A stretch of DNA of 60,252 nt, from positions 1 to 60,252 of the forward strand of contig NZ_PQIA01000048.1 in assembly GCF_003385235.1 (NCBI RefSeq), written 5' to 3'. The position numbers and the translations under genes are program-made. This DNA comes from Amycolatopsis circi. GTDB lineage: Bacteria; Actinomycetota; Actinomycetes; Mycobacteriales; Pseudonocardiaceae. Positions within the stretch are counted from its first letter, which is position 1; every line of letters begins with the position of its first letter. A model generated the notes under the pieces. It ran no database searches. It was not told where the DNA came from and was given only the letters and a program-made list of their open reading frames with translations. Of the stretch, positions 44,059 to 53,156 are shown in pieces.

Positions 44059-44948
44059 TGTTCGCACCTCGTCACCGCCGCCGGGTTCGCTCCCGTCGCT
44101 TGAGGTTGTTCCCAAGGGAAGCGCCCCGCCCGATTGAGATCACGGACAGCGGTAGCATGACAGAAAGTCTTCTGCAGAAGCGATTCTGCCGCCGCTTCTG
44201 TGTCAGATGCGGGTATCCCGTACAGCGAAACCACTTCGCGCTCTGCACTCTCCGCGGCCTTGATTCCGTGGAGCTTCCGGCTCCACTCCTTGGCAAGGAC
44301 AACACAACCTTCTAGGTGCCGAACGGAACTATCCAGCCGTCGGTAGACACCGACGATAGTGCCCCCGAACGAGTCGGCAGTCTCCGACTGTTCCGGATGC
44401 CCTAGGAGCTGCCCGGCAATCGTGCTAGCCGTACGAGTCTTGTCCAGGCAGCACAGGATGTCCCACGCCCGCCGTCGCACAGCGTCAGGAAGCTCCGGAT
44501 CCAGTCCAGGGTGCTCTGGATTCAGCGCGAAATACTCGGCAACGTCGATCGCACGGGCCGCGATTCCCTGTGCCATCGACCCCATAACCTCGAAGTCGCG
44601 AGTTCGGTAGCAGAACTCACCTGGACGTTTCTCAACAAGACAATCCCGGCCCGCATGGTCGCACACGCCGGTGACGAAACACGCGACGTTCCGCCGACCA
44701 CTCATGACACCGCACCACGCGACGAGGGCACCGAAAGCGGTGAACCACAACGCCTCCCCTCCTGCCGCGACGCCGATGACAACCAGGCACACCCCGCCGG
44801 CCACCGTGCCGAGAGCCGTCCTCGACACAAAGGCGCGGACCATGCCTGGCCATTGTCGGGACCTGAGCGAGTTCGGGTCCCACATAATGCCGCCGGACTC
44901 GACCGCACGCTGCACGGTCGGGTCGTCGAAATCTTCCGGGTAAGTCAC
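44055..44948 (-). CDS. membrane protein of unknown function in the Tad operon
   Basis: 297 residues. Two hydrophobic segments at about 44-62 and 66-82 are followed by a cytoplasmic helical domain. CDHAGRDCLVEKRPGEFCYRT has three cysteines, and EYFALNPEHPGLDPELPDAVRRRAWDILCCLDKT follows. GTG 44948 has GGGGAG 6 bases upstream; the frame continues upstream only as a shadow. No family recognised. Confidence 0.7.
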   Translation of the reverse strand: MTYPEDFDDPTVQRAVESGGIMWDPNSLRSRQWPGMVRAFVSRTALGTVAGGVCLVVIGVAAGGEALWFTAFGALVAWCGVMSGRRNVACFVTGVCDHAGRDCLVEKRPGEFCYRTRDFEVMGSMAQGIAARAIDVAEYFALNPEHPGLDPELPDAVRRRAWDILCCLDKTRTASTIAGQLLGHPEQSETADSFGGTIVGVYRRLDSSVRHLEGCVVLAKEWSRKLHGIKAAESAEREVVSLYGIPASDTEAAAESLLQKTFCHATAVRDLNRAGRFPWEQPQATGANPAAVTRCEQ

Positions 44949-44977
44949 GGTGCTCCCCTCTCCGTCGACTGACTGGA

Positions 44978-45226
44978 TTACTTGATCTGAGCCTGGTACT
45001 TCTCCACTGCAGCGCGAATGGCGATGGCAAGTCCGATGGCCACGGCCAGGCCGATGGCAACAAGAACCGCCTTCTCCACGGATTCCGAACCTCGGTCTCC
45101 GGACGCGCGAGTCCGTGCCCAGCGGGCTTGCAGGACAACGGTCAGGGCGAGTGACGCCTTGGCTGATATCAACGCCAGCTGAGCTTGCCCTCGCTGTGCC
45201 ACAGCATGGAAACTGTTGCAGGACAT
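44978..45226 (-). CDS. Flp-type major pilin with long leader
   Basis: 82 residues. The mature part is probably G46/S47-ESVEKAVLVAIGLAVAIG with Glu at +5, then a hydrophobic helix and a short basic end, as in type IVb Flp pilins. The 46-residue leader is much longer than the usual 15-25 and contains a second hydrophobic stretch (ISAKASLALTVVLQA). AAGGAG precedes ATG 45226, which decides the start. Confidence 0.8.
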   Translation of the reverse strand: MSCNSFHAVAQRGQAQLALISAKASLALTVVLQARWARTRASGDRGSESVEKAVLVAIGLAVAIGLAIAIRAAVEKYQAQIK

Positions 45227-45289
45227 CGCTTCTGCTCCTTCGGTTGGTGCTGAACTGTTTGATGCGTTGATCTTTCGGAGTTTCAAAGG

Positions 45290-46198
45290 CTAGGTTCCGC
45301 CGAGGAGCAGACGGTTTACAGCCGGATATAGCACCAGGAGCAGGAAGGCAATCAGCAGCAGCGCGACGGGGAGCGCGAGGCGTTGGGAACGCGAGTTCGC
45401 ATCCGCCTTGTCCGCAGCCAGGGCGGCCGCGCGGAGCGCCGCTGACTTCGCGAGCAGCGTCCGATAGATGGCAGCGCCGTCCGCGGCGGTGGCGACGATG
45501 TCGGCGAGATCTTCGAGTTCCGCTACAGCCATTCGCCTTCCGAGCATGGCCAACGATTCCCACGGCGTCGAGCCGGCGTGCGCCGCGTGGCCGAGTGCTC
45601 GACGTATCCGGGCGAATGCCCACGAGTCGCCGACGGCTGCGGCTTCGTCCAGAGCCTGGCTGGGGGCGCGTCCCGTGGCACGTTCCTGTGCGACGAGGTC
45701 GAGGTATGCGGCTGTGGCACGACGGAACTCCTCACGTGCCCGGCGAGCGTCTTCGCGCACGGCGAGAGCTGGTACGACCGATCCAGCTGTTGCCATGACC
45801 AAGAGCGCCAGCACTGCCACTTCGGCAGGCAGTCCCATACCCGCCAACCAGGAAAGCGCGCAGACAGTTGCGCCAAGGGCCGCAGCGCCACCCGCCCAAG
45901 CCAGCCGCCGTACGAGAAAGCGCTCGGCGGTCAGGTCGAGCACGTCAAGATCACGAGCCGGGATACCCCACCAAAGACTCGATGATCGCGCCGAGTAGCC
46001 CGCGAGCCGCCGTATCCTGCGCGCGGAGCGACTGGACGCCCCTGTTCCGTCGCGACGCTGGCGCATGCGGTCGTCCAGGTCCGCAATTGCGGCGGCGACG
46101 TCGACTGGTGCCGGACGCAGCAACGCGAGGACGACGAGCGTGACCGCGAGCCCGGCGACAATGCCGAGTACGGCGGCAGCGGCTCCCGCGCTCATCAT
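45290..46198 (-). CDS. tadC: TadC-like type II/IV secretion inner-membrane protein
   Basis: 302 residues with a T2SSF domain: an N-terminal helix (about 7-26), two central helices, a cytoplasmic region (REDARRAREEFRRATAAYLDLVAQERA, DEAAAVGDSWAFARIRRAL), and a C-terminal helix (LALPVALLLIAFLLLVLYPAV). The tadB stop overlaps its ATG as ATGA. It pairs with TadB as the platform for pilus assembly. Confidence 0.86.
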   Translation of the reverse strand: MMSAGAAAAVLGIVAGLAVTLVVLALLRPAPVDVAAAIADLDDRMRQRRDGTGASSRSARRIRRLAGYSARSSSLWWGIPARDLDVLDLTAERFLVRRLAWAGGAAALGATVCALSWLAGMGLPAEVAVLALLVMATAGSVVPALAVREDARRAREEFRRATAAYLDLVAQERATGRAPSQALDEAAAVGDSWAFARIRRALGHAAHAGSTPWESLAMLGRRMAVAELEDLADIVATAADGAAIYRTLLAKSAALRAAALAADKADANSRSQRLALPVALLLIAFLLLVLYPAVNRLLLGGT

Positions 46199-47109
46199 GC
46201 CGCCTGCCCTCGGGCTGCAGCGACAGCCGTTCGCCGGGGTGCGGCCGGTGTACGGGAATCCGCTCCGAGCAGACGCGAAGGGCGATGAGTCCGGGTCAGC
46301 ATGTGCATCCACCAGCCGGCCGCGCCGAACAAGACGCCGATGCCTGCCATCATTAACTGGCCGAGCACGTCGTCGAACGGTGCGAGGAAGTCGCTGGCGA
46401 AGACGAACAACCCGGCCAGCAGGACCACAGCGATGCCGAGGATCGCACGCACGTCGGTGCGAGGCTTTGCGCGATCGGCTTCGACATCACGCCGAGCCAC
46501 CGCTTCTCGTTCCAGGGCGGTCGCGGTGACATCGAGGATGTCGACGAGCCCGCGTCCTCCCGCACGAACCCGCAGGATCAACGTCAGGACCACTTCGTCC
46601 GCGGCTTCGTCGCCCACGTGGTCAGCGAACCCGCGGAGCGCGGCTTCCAGGCTGCGGGTGCGGAGCCTGGCTACCAGGGTCTCGATTTCGACAGCCAACG
46701 GGACTGGCGCGGTGCGGGCCGAGCTGATGATCGCCTGCTCGAGACCACCCGCGCCGGATGCGAGCAGGTCGGCCAGCCGCCGTACCCAGGCAGCCAAAGC
46801 GTCCAACCGCGCGATCAGCCGCTGCTCATCGTGCCCGCCAACCAGGACGGGCACCGCGGCGACCGCTGCCACTGACAGCATCGCAGCGACCGGCCATCCG
46901 GTGATCCACCACACGATCACGCCGGCAGCCACGGCCACGAGCGCCTTCCGCAGCGGGATCACGGCATTGAGTCGTTTCCAAAGCGCCACCGGAAAGGCAG
47001 GAGAACGTTCGACCCGAGTAGGCCGCAATAGCGGTAGAAACGCGGTACCGGCGCAGCCGATCGCAAGGAAGACGGCGACACCGAACACGAATGCCCACAT
47101 GCCCGTCAT
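46195..47109 (-). CDS. tadB: TadB-like type II/IV secretion inner-membrane protein
   Basis: 304 residues with a T2SSF domain: N-terminal helices at about 5-25 and 55-85, a soluble region (IARLDALAAWVRRLADLLASGAGGLEQAI, DEVVLTLILRVRAGGRGLVDIL), and two C-terminal helices. Four-base overlaps with tadA and tadC. Confidence 0.87.
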   Translation of the reverse strand: MTGMWAFVFGVAVFLAIGCAGTAFLPLLRPTRVERSPAFPVALWKRLNAVIPLRKALVAVAAGVIVWWITGWPVAAMLSVAAVAAVPVLVGGHDEQRLIARLDALAAWVRRLADLLASGAGGLEQAIISSARTAPVPLAVEIETLVARLRTRSLEAALRGFADHVGDEAADEVVLTLILRVRAGGRGLVDILDVTATALEREAVARRDVEADRAKPRTDVRAILGIAVVLLAGLFVFASDFLAPFDDVLGQLMMAGIGVLFGAAGWWMHMLTRTHRPSRLLGADSRTPAAPRRTAVAAARGQAA

Positions 47110-48623
47110 CGCGCACCGTCCCGGAGAACACCGGGCGCGATCCGCATGTCGGCTGCGTCAAGCTGACGGCGGTCGAACCCGTGGCGTTCCAGCCGCTCCA
47201 GCAAGGCTCGGCTCGGGGTGTATGCCGGAACCGCCCGCCAGGTAACGGGATCCGGCTCGAACAGCCGAGTGGTGTCCGGTCGGCCCGCGTCGCCGATAGG
47301 GCCGACTTCGACCACTTCGGACACATACCGAGTTCGCCGCAGGCCCGGAGGCTGGCGGCGGTCGGTGCGCGCGACGTGCACGACAAGATCGATAGCTGAG
47401 GCGGTCCACTGGTGCGCGGCGTCGATCGCCAATGGCGGATTCGCCAACTGGCCCAACGCGCAGATCCTGTCGAACACGGCAAGCGCACTGGTTGCGTGAA
47501 TGGTGCACATTCCGCCCGCCGCACCATTGCCGAGCGCGCGCAGCATCGCGGTCACCTCGCCGGCGCGAACCTCCCCGACGATCACGCGACTCGGCGAGTG
47601 CCGGAGAGTCTGCTTGAGCAGATCGTCCAGGGAGACTTCCCCTATCCCTTCCGCATTCGCCGGCCGCGCCTCCAGCGGGGTGACCAAAAGCCGAGGCCCC
47701 AGGTGCAAACCGAGTTCGTACTCTTCCTCCACAGTGACGACGTGCTCGGCGTCCGGGATCTCGGCGCACAGCGCCCGGAGCAACGTGGTCTTGCCCGCGG
47801 CCGGACCGCCGGAGATGATCATGTTGCAGCCCGCCCGCACTGCGGCCCGCAGAAACAGCCCTAGCGGCGGGTCGAGAGTGCCGTTGGCGACCAGCTCGTC
47901 CAGGCTGACATCGACCAGGCGGTGCCGACGGATCGCGACCCGCGGCCGGTCGGACACCTCAATCACCGCCGCTACCCGAGCACCCAGCGGCCCGCCGGCT
48001 CCGATGCGGAGATTCCCCAGTGGTTGTCCGGCGTTGAACTCCCGGGACGTCTGGCCTTGCCGCGCGAACATCGCGGCAAGCATCTCGACCAGTTCGGCAT
48101 CGGTGTCCGCGACGGGGTGCGGCCACCGCTCCATGGTGCCGTCGGCCAACTCCAGGATGACGCGGTCGCATCCGTGCACATGAATGTTCTCAACATCCTC
48201 GCGACGCAACAACTCTTCCAACGCGCCCAGCCCGGACAACGCGGCTACCACCGCTCGGGTCAACCGGCGCTCTTCCTCCATCGGCAAAGGAGGATTCCCT
48301 GCGTGAGCACGGCCCCGCACCCACTCACCGACAGCATCAGCAACGAAAGCGCGCATTCGCGCCTGTCGTTCTTCTTGCGACAACGGGGTTTCCAGCTGAG
48401 ACTCGCCCGCGGCGGCGCGCTCCAGCCTCGTAGCAACGGATTCGCGTATTTCGCGCACGTCCTGCGGCGAGAAGCGCTCGACAGCGTGCTGCGGGTGCCC
48501 AGCCGCCTGCGGTGCGGCAGCGAAAGCAGGATCGACCGTGTGCAGAGGAATCGCCGCTCCGGTGGGGAGCGTGTAGTCGACAATTCTTCCGGCAGCGGGG
48601 TACCCGTTACTCGACAACGTCAT
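47106..48623 (-). CDS. tadA: TadA/CpaF-type secretion ATPase
   Basis: 505 residues. Walker A SGGPAAGKTTLLRAL is at about 270-285, the Asp box/Walker B region includes SPSRVIVGEVRAGEVTAMLRAL, and the His box is MCTIHATSALAVFDRI. The N-terminal 200 residues form the usual CpaF all-alpha domain. It drives pilin extrusion and possibly retraction. Coupled to the TadZ-like and TadB genes. Confidence 0.93.
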   Translation of the reverse strand: MTLSSNGYPAAGRIVDYTLPTGAAIPLHTVDPAFAAAPQAAGHPQHAVERFSPQDVREIRESVATRLERAAAGESQLETPLSQEERQARMRAFVADAVGEWVRGRAHAGNPPLPMEEERRLTRAVVAALSGLGALEELLRREDVENIHVHGCDRVILELADGTMERWPHPVADTDAELVEMLAAMFARQGQTSREFNAGQPLGNLRIGAGGPLGARVAAVIEVSDRPRVAIRRHRLVDVSLDELVANGTLDPPLGLFLRAAVRAGCNMIISGGPAAGKTTLLRALCAEIPDAEHVVTVEEEYELGLHLGPRLLVTPLEARPANAEGIGEVSLDDLLKQTLRHSPSRVIVGEVRAGEVTAMLRALGNGAAGGMCTIHATSALAVFDRICALGQLANPPLAIDAAHQWTASAIDLVVHVARTDRRQPPGLRRTRYVSEVVEVGPIGDAGRPDTTRLFEPDPVTWRAVPAYTPSRALLERLERHGFDRRQLDAADMRIAPGVLRDGAR

Positions 48624-49453
48624 CGTGTGCCCCCAGCAAGCGACCGTGTGACACGGTGTGCGGCTGCAGTACGCACCTCGGCTGGCGTGTAACGGTGATA
48701 GGTGCGGTGAAGACGAAGTCCGGCGTCATGCGTAGCGCGCAGCAATGCGGAACGGGGTGGCAGGGCTCCCGCGTCGCGACTCTCGGACAGCACAGCCGCA
48801 GTCTTCGCATCATCGGGAACCTCAACGGCGACGTCCCGGCCGAGTGCAGTCCGGACCGCCCTGGTCCCGGCCGGAGTAGTGACGCACACCGCCAGCGCCA
48901 GCCTTTCCGGTGCAACTCGCCGGGCAAGTTCGGTCAGCACCGGCCGAGCCGCGAGCAAGTGGCGCTGTGTCGGACGCACCGCGAGCAATACCGCATCCGC
49001 TGCTCGCAACAGCGGCCACGGAGTCACGACGCCAAACCGGCCCGCATCAACGAGCGCGTCGACCGGGTGCCCCGCCTGAGTCTTGAAAGCCGCCAGAGCC
49101 GTCGTCAGCCGCATCCATCCCTCAAGTCCGAGAGCAGCATGCTGTCCCGGTGCGCTCAATCCGGCCAGCAGCCCGACATGGCGAGCCGGCGGTACTTCCT
49201 GAACGTGATCGATGAGCGAAGCGGGATCGCCAGCAATTGCGTGCCGCGTCGCGGTGGCGTGCGACAGTACGCCCACGTCGGCGCGGATGCGGCCCGCGAG
49301 CATCCATTGCCCGAGCCAGCCCGGAGCAAGGTCGCCGCCATCCGGGTCGCAGTCGGCCAGCAACACCGGAGCCGGCCAGGTAGCCGCGAGCGCGGCCAAG
49401 GTCGTTGTAGCGCCCGGTGCGCCTTTTCCGGAGATGATCGTGATCAGTGCCAT
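48620..49453 (-). CDS. TadZ/CpaE-like MinD-family protein with altered P-loop
   Basis: 277 residues. The N-terminus ITIISGKGAPGATTTLAALA follows MinD/ParA except that the P-loop lysine (GKT) is replaced by Ala (G14-A15-T16), while the signature K10 remains. LLADCDPDGGDLAPGWL is the switch I region and VDALVDAGRFG the Walker B. It probably localises the pilus machine. ATP binding would be atypical, as reported for TadZ. ATG 49453 chosen; a TTG 24 bases upstream is less likely. Confidence 0.82.
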   Translation of the reverse strand: MALITIISGKGAPGATTTLAALAATWPAPVLLADCDPDGGDLAPGWLGQWMLAGRIRADVGVLSHATATRHAIAGDPASLIDHVQEVPPARHVGLLAGLSAPGQHAALGLEGWMRLTTALAAFKTQAGHPVDALVDAGRFGVVTPWPLLRAADAVLLAVRPTQRHLLAARPVLTELARRVAPERLALAVCVTTPAGTRAVRTALGRDVAVEVPDDAKTAAVLSESRDAGALPPRSALLRATHDAGLRLHRTYHRYTPAEVRTAAAHRVTRSLAGGTR

Positions 49454-49485
49454 CGTTCTCGCTCTTTCCTCTGACAACTTCGCGT

Positions 49486-50178
49486 CTACGCACCTGGCCC
49501 GAGTTGGACTACGACGACCTGCCCGGCCGCAGCGCTGGTTGCCGCTGCGGCGGCCTCGCCGCCCACAACGACATCGACCGTGACCGCGCCTGCCGAATCC
49601 GGCGGTCCGATGCCCAGCACGCGTGCGCGGAAGGGCGCGGCAGGACTAGCCGGTGTCTGTTGCGCGTCGTTTCCGGCGTTGCCCGCGACGGGTACTACCT
49701 GCACCAGGTCTCCCGCTGTCAGGCCACGAGAAGGAAGATGGCCCGGTTTCACCGGCAGCCCGACCAGCCGTTCGCCAGGTCCGGGGACCGGCTGATCGGT
49801 GAACTGCCCTGGCGTGAGCACTGTGCCCGAAGACAACGTCGAACGCGCGAACTGACCGATGACCCGGTCCCGGTCGCTGACGGGAATGGAAGCCAGCGAC
49901 TGGGCTGGTACCGCTTTGGCCACGCCGAGATCGGCGTCATTGATCGGATGGCCCCAGCCCACGTCGTGGATCAGGACCAACACGTCCACTCGTTCGTCCT
50001 GGGTCGTGATCAGGACGTAGTTGCCGTACCCGGCCAGCGCGGCCAGTAACGCTGCGATGCCCAGCAACCACCAGCGCCGCCGCCGCGGAATCCTCGGGAC
50101 CTCGCCCATGTCGCGCTGGCTCCCGGCAGCATCTCGGTCGATGTGCGCCGGTCGTGAAGAAGACACAGCAGTACCCAC
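49486..50178 (-). CDS. SAF-domain (CpaB/RcpC-like) pilus protein
   Basis: 230 residues: an N-terminal cytoplasmic basic segment, one membrane helix (about 37-55), then a SAF domain (VDVLVLIHDVGWGHPINDADLGVAKAVP) and RLVGLPVKPGHLPSRGLTAGDLVQVVPV, as in CpaB/RcpC. It may bind pilus or wall glycan. GTG 50178 follows GGGAGGGAG by 7 bases. Confidence 0.8.
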   Translation of the reverse strand: MGTAVSSSRPAHIDRDAAGSQRDMGEVPRIPRRRRWWLLGIAALLAALAGYGNYVLITTQDERVDVLVLIHDVGWGHPINDADLGVAKAVPAQSLASIPVSDRDRVIGQFARSTLSSGTVLTPGQFTDQPVPGPGERLVGLPVKPGHLPSRGLTAGDLVQVVPVAGNAGNDAQQTPASPAAPFRARVLGIGPPDSAGAVTVDVVVGGEAAAAATSAAAGQVVVVQLGPGA

Positions 50179-50269
50179 GGGGCAACTCCCTCCCCATTCA
50201 ATAACGAGTCAATTCACTTTGCCTGCTAGAGAAATCTCGTAGCGCGATGGCGATTGCGCGAATCGATTC

Positions 50270-51205
50270 CTAGCCTCGCGCGCGCAGCGCTTGGATCTCG
50301 GCTACCGCGTACGTCGCCGTCGCGCGCGACAACATCTGCGGGAACTCGCCTCCGACACCGGCGGTACCGTCCGAGCCGGTCCAGCTAACCGCCCATGTGA
50401 TCGACCATTCCGCCCGTACCTGGTCGCCCGAGAGCCCGTAGGACGACCTCGTGTAGACGAAGCTGCAGTCCGGACTGGCTGAGTGAAGCCCAAAGGAGCC
50501 GTTGAATGGGGTCCCCGGCCCGTCGCACGAAGTCGAGCCGCCTGTGCCGGAATCGAACGTCAGGCGTGTCGGGACTGCGGTCACCTGCGCCCATACCGGC
50601 CCGACCTGAACTCTCTTCACGGCTGATGTCCACGCACCGCGATCTGTCCAGATCCACGTGTTCTCGCCGACGATCGTCGCTGCACGTCCATCCGGTAACT
50701 GCACGTCAGGGGAATGACGAGGGAGCGGCAACGGCAGCCGCAGCTGTTCGAACGCCTGCGCGGCCAACCCTGCCGGTGACGGCAAAGCAGGTGCGGCGGG
50801 CGCGGGCGCAGCAGGCGCTGAGTTGGCAGGCAGTGGTGGCATGCACCGCATACCGAAGGCGCTCCCGGCTGGTCCATGCAATCCACCGCCTGCGCCGAAC
50901 CCTCCGATGAAGCAGCCTGGTGGCAGCGCGCTTGATGGGTCCGACCGGCCTTTCGTGCCCGATTGGCGGTCCGGTCCGTTGGCCGGTGGTCCCGGACCGT
51001 GGCTGGCCGGGGCCTCGCCCTGAGACTCCAGAACCCGCATGTCGACGCCCGGCTGGGAGTAACGGCCAAGCGGATCGGAAGGAGTGACGATCACCTGGCC
51101 GTCATCGTCAGAACTCGCAGCGACGATACCTGAATTCACGACGGAGAACCCGCTGGCGACTACGGCGCACGCGGTCACAGTGGCGAGGCGGATGTGGTGT
51201 CGCAT
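50270..51205 (-). CDS. secreted protein of the Tad locus
   Basis: 311 residues. A signal peptide spans about 1-30 (RLATVTACAVVASGFSVVNSGIVAA), then a Pro/Ala/Gly-rich linker to about 150. The C-terminal domain has AATIVGENTWIWTDRGAWTSAV, VWAQVTAVPTRLTFDSG and two Cys in CDGPG and DCSFVYT, probably a disulfide. No enzyme motif is visible. The start overlaps the lipoprotein stop as TGATG. Confidence 0.75.
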   Translation of the reverse strand: MRHHIRLATVTACAVVASGFSVVNSGIVAASSDDDGQVIVTPSDPLGRYSQPGVDMRVLESQGEAPASHGPGPPANGPDRQSGTKGRSDPSSALPPGCFIGGFGAGGGLHGPAGSAFGMRCMPPLPANSAPAAPAPAAPALPSPAGLAAQAFEQLRLPLPLPRHSPDVQLPDGRAATIVGENTWIWTDRGAWTSAVKRVQVGPVWAQVTAVPTRLTFDSGTGGSTSCDGPGTPFNGSFGLHSASPDCSFVYTRSSYGLSGDQVRAEWSITWAVSWTGSDGTAGVGGEFPQMLSRATATYAVAEIQALRARG

Positions 51206-51771
51206 CAGCACGCACCGCCAGGAAATTCGGTTTTCGAAACCTTCCACGTTCCGTTGGCCGTGTCGCGAACAAGCATCGCGTGCACCAGCATCCTCGCTAC
51301 GCCAACCGTCTTCTTCGCTCCCGTACGCGCATCTGCTTGTCCCGCATGCGAAGCGTCCTGACAGTCGACCACCTTCGCCGTGGAACCTGACATCTCGACT
51401 GACAAGATCCGCACAGTGACCTGACCGTAAGTCGTGATGCCCGCGGCTTTCTGCCGTTCCATTGCGGCCAACGTCGCCGACAGCTGCGGATCGACCGCGA
51501 TTGCCGCCAGCGCTCCCCGCCAGGAATCCTCAGGCCCGTTGCCAGCGTCCAACGATCGCGGCCAGAACTGCGTGTATGCGGCCGCGACCGCTTCCTTGCC
51601 GTCCGACGGCGACGAACTCGGCGCAGTCGGCCCCGGCGATGGCGCTGACAGATTCGGAGAAGAAGGACGTGGCTGCGAACCATCTCCGCTGCAGCCCGCC
51701 AGGCCGACGGTTACCGCAGCGGCACCCGTAAGCGCAACAACACGACGCAGTCGTCCTGCTCGGGTCAACAT
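51205..51771 (-). CDS. lipoprotein of the Tad locus
   Basis: 188 residues. Signal peptide with lipobox LAGC at 24-27, a Ser/Pro-rich linker, and a small domain (EAVAAAYTQFWPRSLDAG, TYGQVTVRILSVEMSGSTAKVVDCQDASH) resembling NTF2/SnoaL-like secreted domains. GGGAGG precedes ATG 51771. Possibly a pilus accessory factor at the outer membrane face. Confidence 0.78.
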   Translation of the reverse strand: MLTRAGRLRRVVALTGAAAVTVGLAGCSGDGSQPRPSSPNLSAPSPGPTAPSSSPSDGKEAVAAAYTQFWPRSLDAGNGPEDSWRGALAAIAVDPQLSATLAAMERQKAAGITTYGQVTVRILSVEMSGSTAKVVDCQDASHAGQADARTGAKKTVGVARMLVHAMLVRDTANGTWKVSKTEFPGGAC

Positions 51772-51833
51772 CCCGGCTTCCTCCCCACTCTGTGTCCAGC
51801 CTGACCTCGAGAATGCCGCTGTCTCCACCGGAT

Positions 51834-52475
51834 TCACGCGAGCAGCACGCTCGCGAACGCGCCAGCTAGGAGCGACGGACCCGCTGGGAAGCGTGTTCGC
51901 GCGCATCCTGAACACGCTGCAACTACGAGCCCTACCACCGCGGTGAGTCCGCTGGCTATCAGCAACCCCCGGAAGAGTCCTGCCCACCCGAACCACCCCA
52001 GGTACAAGGCGAGGACTCCATACAGTGCCGTGTCTCCGCCACCCGTGTGATCTGGCAGCGCCATCTGCACTGCAACGGCTGCGGCGAACACGGCAGCAGC
52101 CGCGCCACACGCAAAAGCGAGTCTTCCCCACCGTCCGTCGGCGACCGCGGCAGCGAGAAACGTTGCTGCTCCGCCTGCTCCGAACGCCGCGACGAGCGCG
52201 AAGGGAAGCCTGCGAAAGTACAGGTCCGCGAGTGCCAAGCTGATCCCGAGCGAGCACACCCAGCACCAGGTCGCCAGCATCGAGGTCGCGCCGAACCGCA
52301 GCCAGCCGACCAAGTACAACCCGCCGACTGCGACCGAGGTCGCCAGCCACACCGCGGTGCGGGTCCTCGCTGACCGCAGCGGCAGATCGCCGGCTGCTCG
52401 TTCGGCGACCAGGACCGACAACGACCCGAGCAACAGCCCTGTACCGCACGTGACCCACGGAAGATACGCCGCCAT
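51834..52475 (-). CDS. TadV-type prepilin peptidase (A24 family)
   Basis: 213 residues with about seven membrane helices. The two catalytic aspartates are visible: D84 in ALADLYFRRLPF and D148 in the GGGD motif (145-148). It cleaves Flp and TadE-type prepilins, all encoded in this operon. The cytoplasmic cysteine loops of larger PilD enzymes are absent, as usual for the short TadV/CpaA type. Confidence 0.88.
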   Translation of the reverse strand: MAAYLPWVTCGTGLLLGSLSVLVAERAAGDLPLRSARTRTAVWLATSVAVGGLYLVGWLRFGATSMLATWCWVCSLGISLALADLYFRRLPFALVAAFGAGGAATFLAAAVADGRWGRLAFACGAAAAVFAAAVAVQMALPDHTGGGDTALYGVLALYLGWFGWAGLFRGLLIASGLTAVVGLVVAACSGCARTRFPAGPSLLAGAFASVLLA

Positions 52476-52616
52476 GCGGGCCTCCTAACGAGGAGCAACA
52501 CGTCATCTTGCTGCCTCCTGAACCGCTCGGTGGCCGTCTCGGCCATTACAACCGTGCCTGCGTCTCCAACCATGACCCCGAGCTGTCGAGCGTGACCAGC
52601 GTCGGCCGAGGACAAA

Positions 52617-52856
52617 TCAGTGCTCGTTCTGTCCCGATCTTGTGCTGGTTCTGTGTCGGTCAGCTTGAGCCTGGCGCTTCCGTGACGGCCGCAGCGCACA
52701 ACGGAACAACCAGGGCGTGCGTGCCCGCAACCGCAGCAGCACGGGAGCATCCTTGCGAATCGGAACGAACGGCCGGACGCCGCTGATCACCGTTCCCGAA
52801 CCAGCCGACGGCGTCCCGCTCCGCCGGCTTGCGATCTCGAATATCCGGGTCGACAT
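52617..52856 (-). CDS. small basic protein with strong ribosome-binding site
   Basis: 79 residues beginning MSTRIFEIASRRSG, with a hydrophobic-basic middle (VLLRLRARTPWLFRC) and an Arg/Gln-rich end. AGGAGG is 8 bases upstream of ATG 52856. It precedes the prepilin peptidase gene by about 140 bases on the same strand and may start the Tad transcript. No family recognised. Confidence 0.5.
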   Translation of the reverse strand: MSTRIFEIASRRSGTPSAGSGTVISGVRPFVPIRKDAPVLLRLRARTPWLFRCALRPSRKRQAQADRHRTSTRSGQNEH

Positions 52857-53156
52857 CGTGTCGCCTCCTGCGCGCTGTTTCCGGCGGACTGGCCCTCGCT
52901 GGCGGCTCTCGTCGGCCGAAGGTTCGGGCGAGACGCCCGCCCGGTGGCTTCCGGGCGGGGCGCCTCGCTGCTTCCGTTCCCAGGGCCGTTCTCCCCGGGC
53001 ACCAACCCGGTCTAGCGCGCTGACCTCGGGTGAGCGCAACGTAACGGCCTGCTGAGTTTGGACTCACCGCGCGCATGTTCACCCGTTCAGTCCACACCGC
53101 GACCGATCCAGAGGAAGTGGTGGCGAGCGGTCAATTGATCATGTATTCACCAGAGG
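52857..53156. promoter_or_regulatory. leader region with GC-rich hairpin upstream of the Tad operon
   Basis: 300 bases without a gene between the Tad operon and the divergent HxlR gene. Left arm 52928-52944 and right arm 52951-52968 pair with one mismatch and one bulge around a 6-base loop. In the Tad transcript this would lie in the 5' leader and could attenuate or stabilise the message. Confidence 0.45.
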
